From Flavobacterium sp. SCGC AAA160-P02 (GTDB lineage: Bacteria; Bacteroidota; Bacteroidia; Flavobacteriales; Flavobacteriaceae), in assembly GCA_000383355.1 (NCBI GenBank), contig KB911090.1, positions 134,233-198,232 of the forward strand: 64,000 nucleotides of DNA, read 5' to 3'. The position numbers and the translations under genes are program-made. The notes under the pieces are model-generated. The model was not told the DNA's origin, made no database searches, and was given only the letters and a program-made list of their open reading frames with translations. The stretch's first letter is position 1, and each line of letters begins with the position of its first letter. Below, in pieces: positions 54,778-63,725 of this stretch.

Positions 54778-56058
54778 ATGAGGTTGAAATTTTATCTATA
54801 CACTGTAGCCATTTCATGCATCATATTGTCTTGTAAAAACAACAAAAGGAATCAAAATTTGCAAAAAGAATCAAAACAAAAAACGCAATTGACAGCAAAA
54901 GATATATTAGGGAACTCAGAATATTTAGCAATTTCTTATGGTGGTTATAGAAAAACAACCAGAGATATTCAGCCAACCATAGCGGAAGTAAAAGAAGATA
55001 TGAAAATTCTTTACGCTATGAAAATTAGAATCCTTAGAACTTATAATGTGCAATTAGCTCAAGCGGAAACAATTCTTAAAGCCATTGAGGAACTAAAGAG
55101 TGAAGATCCCTTATTTGAGATGTATGTGATGTTAGGAGCTTGGATAGATTGTAAAAATGCTTGGACAAATAATGCTGTAGATCACCAAATAGAAAGCGAA
55201 GAAAATGAAGGGGAAATAAACAGAGCCGTAGCCTTGGCAAATAAATATCCAAGTATTGTGAAAATTATTGCCGTAGGAAACGAAGCCATGGTAAAATGGG
55301 CCACAAGTTATTATGTTCAACCATCAGTAATCCTCAAATGGGTTACTCATTTACAAGACTTGAAGAAAACCCAAAAACTTCCAAAAAATCTTTGGATTAC
55401 TAGTTCAGATAATTTTGCCTCATGGGGCGGTGGAAGTGATGAATATCACACAGAAGATTTAAATAAACTCATTAAAGAAGTAGATTATATTTCTATGCAT
55501 ACTTACCCGATGCATGATACTCATTATAATCCTGTTTTTTGGTATACAAAAGAAGAAAAACCCAATATAGAAAAAGTAAATAACATCATGCTAAGAGCCA
55601 AAGATTATGCGGTATCTCAATATGATAGTGTTACCAATTATATGAAAAGTCTAGGAATACAAAAGCCAATACACATTGGAGAAACTGGATGGGCTTCGTT
55701 TTCAAACGGACTTTATGGTAACAAAGGAAGTAAAGCTACTGATGAATATAAAGAAGCCCTATTTTACAAACATATAAGAGAATGGACTTCAAAGGAAGGA
55801 ATCTCTTGTTTCTATTTTGAAGCTTTTGATGAGCATTGGAAAGATGCTCCAAACCCAGGGGGTTCCGAAAATCATTTTGGGTTGTTTACTATTGATGGCA
55901 AAGCTAAATATGCTTTGTGGGATTTAGTGGATGAAAGTATTTTTAAAGGCTTGGGAAGAGGTAAGAATCCAATTACAAAAACATATAACGGAAATAAGGA
56001 CAGTTTGCTTCTAGAAGTGCATGTGCCTCCTTTCAAAAAAAATAACAATACATTATAA
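54778..56058 (+). CDS. GH17 glucan hydrolase, lipoprotein
   Basis: A 426-residue lipoprotein (YTVAISCIILSC, Cys 19, followed by KNNK). The GH17 barrel has acid/base E169 in IIAVGNEAMVKW and nucleophile E302 in PIHIGETGWASF, with ISMHTYPMHDTHY and a C-terminal CFYFEAFDEHWK. GH17 enzymes act on beta-1,3-glucan chains, here probably anchored in the periplasm or on the outer membrane and trimming imported oligosaccharides to short pieces. Start is 13 bases after the phosphorylase stop. Confidence 0.92.
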   Translation: MRLKFYLYTVAISCIILSCKNNKRNQNLQKESKQKTQLTAKDILGNSEYLAISYGGYRKTTRDIQPTIAEVKEDMKILYAMKIRILRTYNVQLAQAETILKAIEELKSEDPLFEMYVMLGAWIDCKNAWTNNAVDHQIESEENEGEINRAVALANKYPSIVKIIAVGNEAMVKWATSYYVQPSVILKWVTHLQDLKKTQKLPKNLWITSSDNFASWGGGSDEYHTEDLNKLIKEVDYISMHTYPMHDTHYNPVFWYTKEEKPNIEKVNNIMLRAKDYAVSQYDSVTNYMKSLGIQKPIHIGETGWASFSNGLYGNKGSKATDEYKEALFYKHIREWTSKEGISCFYFEAFDEHWKDAPNPGGSENHFGLFTIDGKAKYALWDLVDESIFKGLGRGKNPITKTYNGNKDSLLLEVHVPPFKKNNNTL

Positions 56059-56072
56059 AAACATATAGTGAA

Positions 56073-57566
56073 ATGAAATTAATTAGGATATACTTTTTTT
56101 TAACACTAATCTTTATGAGTGTCCTCTCTTGCACATCAGAAAAATCTTTATCGGTAAAAGTTATAGAAACTTCAAAAAGTGGAAATAAATTAAGCCAAAT
56201 AAGTAATTTTACAGAGCCTAACGATGTTTCTTCTATTAGTATTAACCCGGAAATAACATATCAAAAAATTACAGGTTTTGGTGGGTCTTTTACAGAATCT
56301 TCAGCATACTTGTTAAATAAACTAAGTCAAAAAAATCGCGACACCATTTTAAGAGCCTATTTTTCGAAAGAAGGAGCTAACTATTCATTGACTAGAACAC
56401 ACATGAACTCATGTGATTTTTCACTATCAAACTATTCATATTCTCCTGTTGAAAATGACATGGAGCTCAAGCATTTTTCTATCCAAGAAGACAAAGACGA
56501 TATTATCCCAATGATTAAAGACGCTATGAAAATTTCTGAAGATGGCTTCAACATTATTGCATCTCCCTGGACTGCCGCCCCTTGGATGAAAGACAATAAT
56601 AATTGGGTTGGCGGAAAATTACTTCCAAAATATTATGACACTTGGGCGCTTTTTTTCTCTAAATACTTAGCTGCTTACAAGGCTGAAGGAATAGATATTT
56701 GGGGGTTTACGGTTGAAAATGAACCACATGGAAATGGAGATAACTGGGAAAGCATGCATTATTCTCCTAAAGAAATGACAGATTTTGTACAGTTTCATTT
56801 AGGTCCAAAATTAGAAGCAGACGGCTATGGAGACAAAATAATTTTAGGCTATGACCAAAACAGAGCTGGCTTACAAGAGTGGGTAGACGAAATGTACAAA
56901 GATGATGCCTCTTCAAAATATTTTGATGGCACAGCAATTCACTGGTATGAAAGCACCTATGATTTTTTCCCTGAAGCACTTCAATATGCACACAACAAAG
57001 CTCCAAACAAATACTTAATAGAAACGGAAGGTTGTGTAGATTCTGAAATCCCTAAATGGCAAGATGATGCTTGGTACTGGAGCAAAGAGGCTACTGATTG
57101 GGGATGGGATTGGGCATCTGAAAAAGACAAACACCTTCATCCAAAATATGCCCCAGTAAACAGATATGCTAGAGATATTATAGGCTGTTTAAATAACTGG
57201 GTAGATGGTTGGGTAGATTGGAACATGGTTTTAGACACACAAGGAGGGCCAAACTGGTTTAAGAATTGGTGTGTAGCCCCAGTAATTGTAGATCCAGAAA
57301 AGGATGAGGTATATTTTACCCCTATTTATTATACCATGGCTCATTTCAGTAAATACATAAGACCAGAAGCAGAGATAATAGGTGTTGAAAAATCAGATGA
57401 AGACTTAATGGTTACTGCTGCTAAAAATACCGATGGGTCTATTGCTGTGGTGGTTTTTAATGAAGGAACAACTCAGAAAAGTTTTAAATTATCACTAGGA
57501 GAAAAAGAATCAACTATTACAATAAGCGCGCAAGCAATACAAACAATATTAATTAATACTATTTAA
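56073..57566 (+). CDS. GH30 glucosidase/beta-1,6-glucanase, lipoprotein
   Basis: A 497-residue lipoprotein (FLTLIFMSVLSC, Cys 20). The GH30 barrel has acid/base E217 in FTVENEPHGNG and nucleophile near E319 in YLIETEGCVD, with GFGGSFTESSA at the start and a C-terminal beta-sandwich. GH30 members of laminarin loci remove beta-1,6-linked glucose branches. It lies between GH17 and the sugar transporter, which fits debranching before uptake into the cytoplasm. Confidence 0.93.
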   Translation: MKLIRIYFFLTLIFMSVLSCTSEKSLSVKVIETSKSGNKLSQISNFTEPNDVSSISINPEITYQKITGFGGSFTESSAYLLNKLSQKNRDTILRAYFSKEGANYSLTRTHMNSCDFSLSNYSYSPVENDMELKHFSIQEDKDDIIPMIKDAMKISEDGFNIIASPWTAAPWMKDNNNWVGGKLLPKYYDTWALFFSKYLAAYKAEGIDIWGFTVENEPHGNGDNWESMHYSPKEMTDFVQFHLGPKLEADGYGDKIILGYDQNRAGLQEWVDEMYKDDASSKYFDGTAIHWYESTYDFFPEALQYAHNKAPNKYLIETEGCVDSEIPKWQDDAWYWSKEATDWGWDWASEKDKHLHPKYAPVNRYARDIIGCLNNWVDGWVDWNMVLDTQGGPNWFKNWCVAPVIVDPEKDEVYFTPIYYTMAHFSKYIRPEAEIIGVEKSDEDLMVTAAKNTDGSIAVVVFNEGTTQKSFKLSLGEKESTITISAQAIQTILINTI

Positions 57567-57571
57567 TAATT

Positions 57572-59008
57572 ATGTCAATAACAAGTAAAGTCCCTATGGG
57601 ACAAAAAATAGCCTTTGGTTTTGGGATGCTAGCCAACCAAATGTTTCCTGCTGTAATAAGTATATTTATTGTAGTCCTTGTTCAAAATTTAGGCTTTCCC
57701 GGTTGGATGTGGGGAGTTGTTTCCTTAGTTCCAAGACTGTTTGATGCTATTACAGACCCAATTATGGGGTTCATTTCAGACAATACAAAATCTAAATGGG
57801 GAAGAAGAAAACAGTATGTTTTATTGGGAGCTATCATCATGGGTATTTCCTTTATCGTTATGTGGCAGTTATATAAAGACAATACGGTTGATTATAACTT
57901 TACTTACTTTCTTTTATGGTCTTTAGTTTTTTATGTTGGACTAACAATATTTAGTGTTCCATATGTAGCTATGGGTTATGAAATGAGTAACGATTTTCAT
58001 GAACGTACAAATATTATGGCGGTAGCTCAATTTATCGGTCAATGGGCGTGGGTAATTGCTCCTTGGTTTTGGGTGATTATGGATGATAAAAGCTTTTTTG
58101 AATCTGGTGAAGTAGCGGTCAGAGAATTAGCAATATGGGTTGGTATCATTTGTATGATTTTTGCAATGATCCCTGCTATTTTTATAAAAAGCAAATCAAC
58201 TTTAAACGAGAAATATGATAGTATTACTTTCAAGAATATCTTAAAAAGTTTACATACAATATTCATCATTAATTTTGGACAAGCGCTAAAAATTAAAGCC
58301 TTTAGAAAATTATGTGTGGCTACTTTTTTAATTTTTAATGCCTTTAATACTGTAGCAGCATTTACCTATTTTATCATTGTATTCTTTTTATTTAACGGCG
58401 CTACTGGCCCAGATGGCGCATGGTGGTGGCCAACGCTTTTTGGAAGTGTAGGTGCTTTGGTAACTACTTTTTTAGTGATTCCTGTAGTAACTCAAATGTC
58501 AAAAAAAATAGGGAAGAAAAAAGCCTTTATAGTATCGCAATCTGTTTCAATTATAGGGTATATTATGCTTTGGTTTTTGTTTATCCCAGGAAAACCATAC
58601 CTCTTCTTATTTGCATTGCCTTTTTTCTCATTTGGTATAGGAGGATTATTTACCTTAATGATGTCTATGACAGCAGATGTAATAGACTTAGATGAATTAA
58701 ATACCGGAAAAAGACGAGAAGGTATTTTTGGAGCCATCTATTGGTGGATGGTAAAATTTGGTTTTGGAATTGCAGGAGGCTTAAGTGGGGTTATTTTTTC
58801 TGTCATAGGATGGGAATCTGGTGGTGCTACTCAATCTGAAGAAGCCTTATTTGGATTGCGATTGTTCTTTTCTGGACTACCTATTTTAGGGACTCTAATT
58901 GCAATATATATAATGTGGGATTATGATTTATCAGAAGAAAAAGCTGGAGAGATTCGTGCTAAATTAGAAACAAGAAAAGCATCAAATACAGAAGCTTCAG
59001 AACAATAA
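57572..59008 (+). CDS. GPH-type MFS sugar transporter (MelB-like)
   Basis: A 478-residue inner-membrane protein with 12 predicted TM segments and GPH family motifs: LVPRLFDAITDPIMGFISD, SKWGRRKQYVLLGA, SVPYVAMGYEMSNDFHERT and DVIDLDELNTGKRREGIF. Glycoside-pentoside-hexuronide transporters move di- and oligosaccharides with Na+ or H+. It starts five bases after GH30 and would feed short glucan oligosaccharides to the cytoplasmic phosphorylase and GH17. Confidence 0.93.
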   Translation: MSITSKVPMGQKIAFGFGMLANQMFPAVISIFIVVLVQNLGFPGWMWGVVSLVPRLFDAITDPIMGFISDNTKSKWGRRKQYVLLGAIIMGISFIVMWQLYKDNTVDYNFTYFLLWSLVFYVGLTIFSVPYVAMGYEMSNDFHERTNIMAVAQFIGQWAWVIAPWFWVIMDDKSFFESGEVAVRELAIWVGIICMIFAMIPAIFIKSKSTLNEKYDSITFKNILKSLHTIFIINFGQALKIKAFRKLCVATFLIFNAFNTVAAFTYFIIVFFLFNGATGPDGAWWWPTLFGSVGALVTTFLVIPVVTQMSKKIGKKKAFIVSQSVSIIGYIMLWFLFIPGKPYLFLFALPFFSFGIGGLFTLMMSMTADVIDLDELNTGKRREGIFGAIYWWMVKFGFGIAGGLSGVIFSVIGWESGGATQSEEALFGLRLFFSGLPILGTLIAIYIMWDYDLSEEKAGEIRAKLETRKASNTEASEQ

Positions 59009-59042
59009 AATAAGAATCAAAAAGTTAAAGAATATTTAAGAA

Positions 59043-59930
59043 ATGTCAGTAAGAGAAGAAAAAATTTTATCGTTAACAAACGTAGATTTAGCAAAAAAAT
59101 CAACAGAAGATTTAGCATCCCTTTATAATGAGGTTTTATCTACTGGAATTCACGGTTTGTGTTCTAGCCCTTATGAAGAAGGCCAACAACCAGGAGATAC
59201 CTTAACAGAAGAACAAATAAGGCGCAGATTAAAAATTATACAACCCTATACCAAATGGATACGTTCTTTTTCATGTACAGAGGGCAATGAATTAATTCCA
59301 AAAATAGCGCGCGAATTAGGAATCAAAACATTTGTTGGAGCTTGGCTTGGAAATGATGCAGAGATCAATAAAAAAGAAATTGCTGGGCTAATTAAGTTAG
59401 CCAATGAAGGATATGTAGATATTGCCGCTGTTGGTAATGAAGTAATGTACAGACAAGATTTATCAGAAGAAGAATTACTTATATTTATAAATGAAGTGAA
59501 AGAAGGAATTACTGAAGATGTACCTGTAGGATATGTAGATGCCTACTACGAATTTGAAGATAGGCCAGCCATTTCAGATGCCTGTGATATTATTTTAGCA
59601 AACTGCTATCCTTTCTGGGAGGGTTGTCATCAAGATTACTCCTTATTATATATGAAAGACATGTATAGAAGAGCCCAAGGTGCAGGAAAAGGTAAAAAAG
59701 TAATTATTACCGAAACTGGCTGGCCTAACCAAGGTTCTAGTTTGGCAGGTGCTGTGCCTTCTAAGGAAAATGCCATGAAGTATTTTATCAATGCTCAACT
59801 ATGGTCTAAAGAAGAAGATATTGATCTTTTTTACTTTTCTTCTTTTGATGAATCTTGGAAAGTAGGTTCAGAAGGAGATGTTGGTTCTTATTGGGGTATT
59901 TGGGATAAGGATGAACAATTGAAGTTTTAA
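59043..59930 (+). CDS. GH17 family protein, cytoplasmic
   Basis: A 295-residue GH17 protein without signal peptide or TM segment. Catalytic pair: E133 in IAAVGNEVMYRQ and E224 in VIITETGWPNQG, with ILANCYPFWEG and FYFSSFDESWK. It is shorter than the lipoprotein GH17 and clearly divergent from it. Its cytoplasmic location beside the transporter suggests it cuts imported oligosaccharides or, given the transglycosylase ability of some GH17s, remodels them. It ends operon B. Confidence 0.9.
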   Translation: MSVREEKILSLTNVDLAKKSTEDLASLYNEVLSTGIHGLCSSPYEEGQQPGDTLTEEQIRRRLKIIQPYTKWIRSFSCTEGNELIPKIARELGIKTFVGAWLGNDAEINKKEIAGLIKLANEGYVDIAAVGNEVMYRQDLSEEELLIFINEVKEGITEDVPVGYVDAYYEFEDRPAISDACDIILANCYPFWEGCHQDYSLLYMKDMYRRAQGAGKGKKVIITETGWPNQGSSLAGAVPSKENAMKYFINAQLWSKEEDIDLFYFSSFDESWKVGSEGDVGSYWGIWDKDEQLKF

Positions 59931-60064
59931 TATTACAAAAAAGCTTTAAGGCACCTTTTTTCTTTTATAATTATGATTCTACTTTAGAATAGAATATTTT
60001 TGGAGTAGATCGCTAAGTAAAGTTCTGTATATATATTTAACATTCATTTTAATAGTTTATAATT

Positions 60065-63000
60065 ATGACATTTAAAATAAAACTTCTTTCAATAGTAGCA
60101 ATTATAACTCTTGTACTAAGCTCTTGTACTTCTTCAAAAAGAGATGTTAATACTGAAGAACTTATTGGGGGTTTAGAGTTATTATCTTCAGAACAAACGG
60201 GTATACATTTTAATAATTCAATTAAAGAATCTGAAACTGTAAACCATATTTATTATAATCAAATTTATAGTGGAGCTGGTGTTGCCATTGGCGATATAAA
60301 TAATGATGGTTTTCCTGATATTTTCTTTGCTGGAAATCAGGAAGCTGATAGGTTGTATATAAACAAAGGAGAATTGAAATTTGAAGATATTTCAAAGTCA
60401 TCAAAGATCTCTAGAAGCCCCGGTTGGTCTTGGGGAGTTACCATGGCTGATGTAAATGCAGACGGTTATTTAGACATTTATGTCTGTAGAAATGGGGAGT
60501 CTATGAATCCTACAGATAGAAAAAACAAACTATTTATAAATAACAAAGACCTAACATTTACTGAATCTGCCTCAGAATATGGTATAGCAGACAAAGGGTT
60601 TTCTTCGCAATCGGTTTTTTTCGATATGGATAATGATGGTGATTTAGACATGTATCTAGTAAACCAAATTCCAGATTCAAGATTATTTAAAAGATACTCA
60701 AACATTCCAAAAGAGAGATATAAGCTATATAAGGATAAGCTATTTAAAAATGAAAACGGAAAGTTTATTGAAGTATCCAAAGATGCAGGATTAATTGATA
60801 GGTATACTTACGGGCTTAGTGTAAATGCATCAGACCTTAATAATGATGGATGGGTAGATTTGTTTGTTTCTAATGATTACGACGAGCCAGATTTTATGTA
60901 CTATAACAATGGTGACGGTACTTTTACAAATGTAATTATCGATAAATTAAAACATATTTCTAGATTTAGTATGGGTTCAGATACTGGAGATATTAATAAT
61001 GATGGTTTTATTGATCTACTAACATTAGATATGGCTGCAGAAGATCATTATCGATCAAAAACAAATATGAAATCTATGAATTCTCAGGAATTTAAAGAGA
61101 TGATTGATAAAGGAGATCATCATCAATACATGTTTAATACCTTGCAAATAAATAACGGCCTAGGTGAGTTTTCGGATATTGCTAGTTTAGCTGGAGTTGC
61201 CAAAACAGATTGGAGTTGGGGAGGGGTATTGGTTGATTTAAATAATGATGGTTTTAAAGATATTCTTATCAGTAATGGGGTAAAAAAAGATGTTAGAAAT
61301 AATGATTTTTTGACTGAACTAAATGAGAAGTTAAAAACAGATTCAAAAGATTTTTATAGTATGGCAAAAATGACGCCTTCCAATCCCTTGCCTAATTATG
61401 TATTCAAAAATAAAAATGGTTTAGAATTTGAAAATGTATCTAAACAATGGGGATTTGATTTACCATCATTTTCACACGGTATCTCTTATGCAGATCTAGA
61501 CAATGATGGTGATCTAGATATTGTTACAAATAATATGGAGACAGAAGCATCAATTTATAAGAATAATACCACTGGAAATTATTTAAAAGTAGAATTTAAA
61601 GGCTCAGCAAAAAACACATTTGGTTATGGTTCTAAAGTATTTATTTATACAAAAAATAAAACTCAAGTATCTGAAAATACTGTGACTAGAGGTTATTTAT
61701 CTTCTAAAGAGCCAATCTTATTTTTTGGTTTAGGAAAAGAAAAAAATATTGATAGTGTAAAGGTTATTTGGCCTAATGGTAACACAAAAGCTTACTTTAA
61801 TCTTAATGCTAACAGTACCCTTACTGCAGTCTATTCAAACGCTATGGATATCACTAAAAAGGTTAAAGAGGTTAAAACAATCTTTTCAAAATTAGGGAAA
61901 GACTATTTAGGTATTAACTTTACTCACAAAGAAAATGAATTTGATGATTTTAAAGAGGAGATATTACTGCCCCACAAGCTTTCAACAAATGGGCCTTTTT
62001 CTGCAACTGCAGATGTAAATGGAGATGGTTTAGACGATGTTTTTATTGGAGGAGCTGCTCAACAGGAAGGAACTCTGTTTCTTCAAACTAAGGAAGGAAA
62101 GTTTCAAAAAAGTAGTTCCAGTCCATGGTATGAAGATAAAGATTCTGAAGATTTAGAAGTACTCTTTTTTGATTTAGATGGAGATGGTGATAACGATTTA
62201 TATGTTGCTAGTGGGGGAAGTGAATTTAAAAGTGGAAACAAATTACTCAAAGATAGGGTGTATATAAATGATGGTGTTGGCAATTTTTCTAAAAGTTTAA
62301 AAATAGTTCCTGAAATATACGAAAGTTCTCAAACTGTTGAAGCTTCAGATATAGATGGTGATGGAGATTTAGACCTATTTGTAGGAACTAGACTTATTGC
62401 TGGTAAATATACATTCCCAGCAACAAGTTACATCCTTATAAATGAGAATGGGATTTTCAAAAAAGCACCAAAAAAAACAGCTATTAGTCTTCAAAATATA
62501 GGAATGGTTACAGATGCCGTTTTTTCTGATATAGATAATGATGGAGATGAAGATCTATTAGTTGTTGGAGAATGGATGGAAATTAAAGTGCTTGAAAACA
62601 AGAGTGGAATATTTACAGATAATTCGCAGAAATTTGGGATAAAAGATGATAGTAGAGGTATTTGGTGGTCTATCACCAAAAATGACCTTGATAATGATGG
62701 AGATGATGATTATATTCTTGGTAACTTGGGAAATAATAATAAATTTAAAGCTACAAAAGAACATCCTTTTAAAGTCTATGCAAATGACTTTGATGGCAAC
62801 GGGACTAACGATGTTGTATTAGCAAAATATTACAAAGATGGTTATGTACCCATGAGGGGGAAAGAATGTACAACTCAACAAATGCCTTATGTTGGAGAAA
62901 AATTTAAAGATTTTCATAGTTTTGCCTCTTCTAAATTGATTGATATACTACCTGAAAAAACGGTAGAAGAAGCTGTTGTTTATGAAATAAGTAATTTTGA

Positions 63001-63379
63001 AAGCATCCTTCTTATAAATGAGAACGGTAAACTTACAGCCCAAAAGCTTCCTATACAAGCACAAATAAGCCCAATAAAAAACTCATTAGTTGATGATTTT
63101 AACAATGATGGTTTTAAAGATATTTTACTTGTAGGAAATCATTATGGTGTAGAGGTTGAGACTGTTCGTTATGATGCTGGATATGGGTCGTTGTTTATTG
63201 GAGATGGTAAAAATAAATTTAAGTTCTTACCTCCCACTTCAAGTGGTTTTTATATTCCTACAGACAGTCGGGCCATCTCTTCTATAAAAACAATCAACAA
63301 TAGTAAGATTTACCTAGTAACTAATAATAATGATTCAATCGCTTTGTTTAAAAACAACATGGAGCTTATGAGTAACTAG
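60065..63379 (+). CDS. FG-GAP/VCBS repeat and ASPIC/UnbV-type lipoprotein
   Basis: A 1104-residue lipoprotein (IAIITLVLSSC-like, Cys about 21) with around fourteen FG-GAP/VCBS units, each with a calcium-binding DxNxDG or DxDxDG loop (DINNDGFPDIFFAGN, DLDNDGDLDIVTNNM, DIDGDGDLDLFVGTR). An ASPIC/UnbV-like segment sits in the middle (about 525-590; FGYGSKVFIY, DSVKVIWPNG). Such CRTAC1-like proteins form integrin-type propellers and are common next to Bacteroidetes polysaccharide loci, with no established role. It follows the operon after 134 bases with no hairpin I can call, so it may be co-transcribed. Confidence 0.87.
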   Translation: MTFKIKLLSIVAIITLVLSSCTSSKRDVNTEELIGGLELLSSEQTGIHFNNSIKESETVNHIYYNQIYSGAGVAIGDINNDGFPDIFFAGNQEADRLYINKGELKFEDISKSSKISRSPGWSWGVTMADVNADGYLDIYVCRNGESMNPTDRKNKLFINNKDLTFTESASEYGIADKGFSSQSVFFDMDNDGDLDMYLVNQIPDSRLFKRYSNIPKERYKLYKDKLFKNENGKFIEVSKDAGLIDRYTYGLSVNASDLNNDGWVDLFVSNDYDEPDFMYYNNGDGTFTNVIIDKLKHISRFSMGSDTGDINNDGFIDLLTLDMAAEDHYRSKTNMKSMNSQEFKEMIDKGDHHQYMFNTLQINNGLGEFSDIASLAGVAKTDWSWGGVLVDLNNDGFKDILISNGVKKDVRNNDFLTELNEKLKTDSKDFYSMAKMTPSNPLPNYVFKNKNGLEFENVSKQWGFDLPSFSHGISYADLDNDGDLDIVTNNMETEASIYKNNTTGNYLKVEFKGSAKNTFGYGSKVFIYTKNKTQVSENTVTRGYLSSKEPILFFGLGKEKNIDSVKVIWPNGNTKAYFNLNANSTLTAVYSNAMDITKKVKEVKTIFSKLGKDYLGINFTHKENEFDDFKEEILLPHKLSTNGPFSATADVNGDGLDDVFIGGAAQQEGTLFLQTKEGKFQKSSSSPWYEDKDSEDLEVLFFDLDGDGDNDLYVASGGSEFKSGNKLLKDRVYINDGVGNFSKSLKIVPEIYESSQTVEASDIDGDGDLDLFVGTRLIAGKYTFPATSYILINENGIFKKAPKKTAISLQNIGMVTDAVFSDIDNDGDEDLLVVGEWMEIKVLENKSGIFTDNSQKFGIKDDSRGIWWSITKNDLDNDGDDDYILGNLGNNNKFKATKEHPFKVYANDFDGNGTNDVVLAKYYKDGYVPMRGKECTTQQMPYVGEKFKDFHSFASSKLIDILPEKTVEEAVVYEISNFESILLINENGKLTAQKLPIQAQISPIKNSLVDDFNNDGFKDILLVGNHYGVEVETVRYDAGYGSLFIGDGKNKFKFLPPTSSGFYIPTDSRAISSIKTINNSKIYLVTNNNDSIALFKNNMELMSN

Positions 63380-63725
63380 TTTATTCAACAAAGAACATTT
63401 TTTATTTATTGTTGCATTTGTGACAACATAAAAAATATCTTAAAATATTCAATTTACCACAACATAACCCGTACAACATGTTCATATTAACAATTCTTCA
63501 TTTATTAATACAGATCCATAATCCTCTTATTAACTTAGTTTAAAGATTTTTTTTTTCTAATTACATGAATTTTCACACACATACAATTTGTATGTTTTTT
63601 GTATAGGTTTAAATTATTGTATTTGAATAATTCCTTTTTACATTGCTAACCAGTAAAATCAAGTTTTTAGTTTTAAACTTTAAGATTGTTTCTTACTTTA
63701 CAAAAATTAACTTAAAACAAACCTT
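63380..63725. promoter_or_regulatory. Intergenic region before the last gene, with related half-sites
   Basis: AT-rich, 346 bases. CCCGTACAACATG (63468-63480) resembles CCCATACAAAACTACAACA of the other operons. CATACAATTTGTATG (63580-63594) is a near-palindrome of two CATACA half-sites, and TTGTATGTTTTTTGTATAGG (63588-63607) matches the second shared block. No gene seen. Confidence 0.5.
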
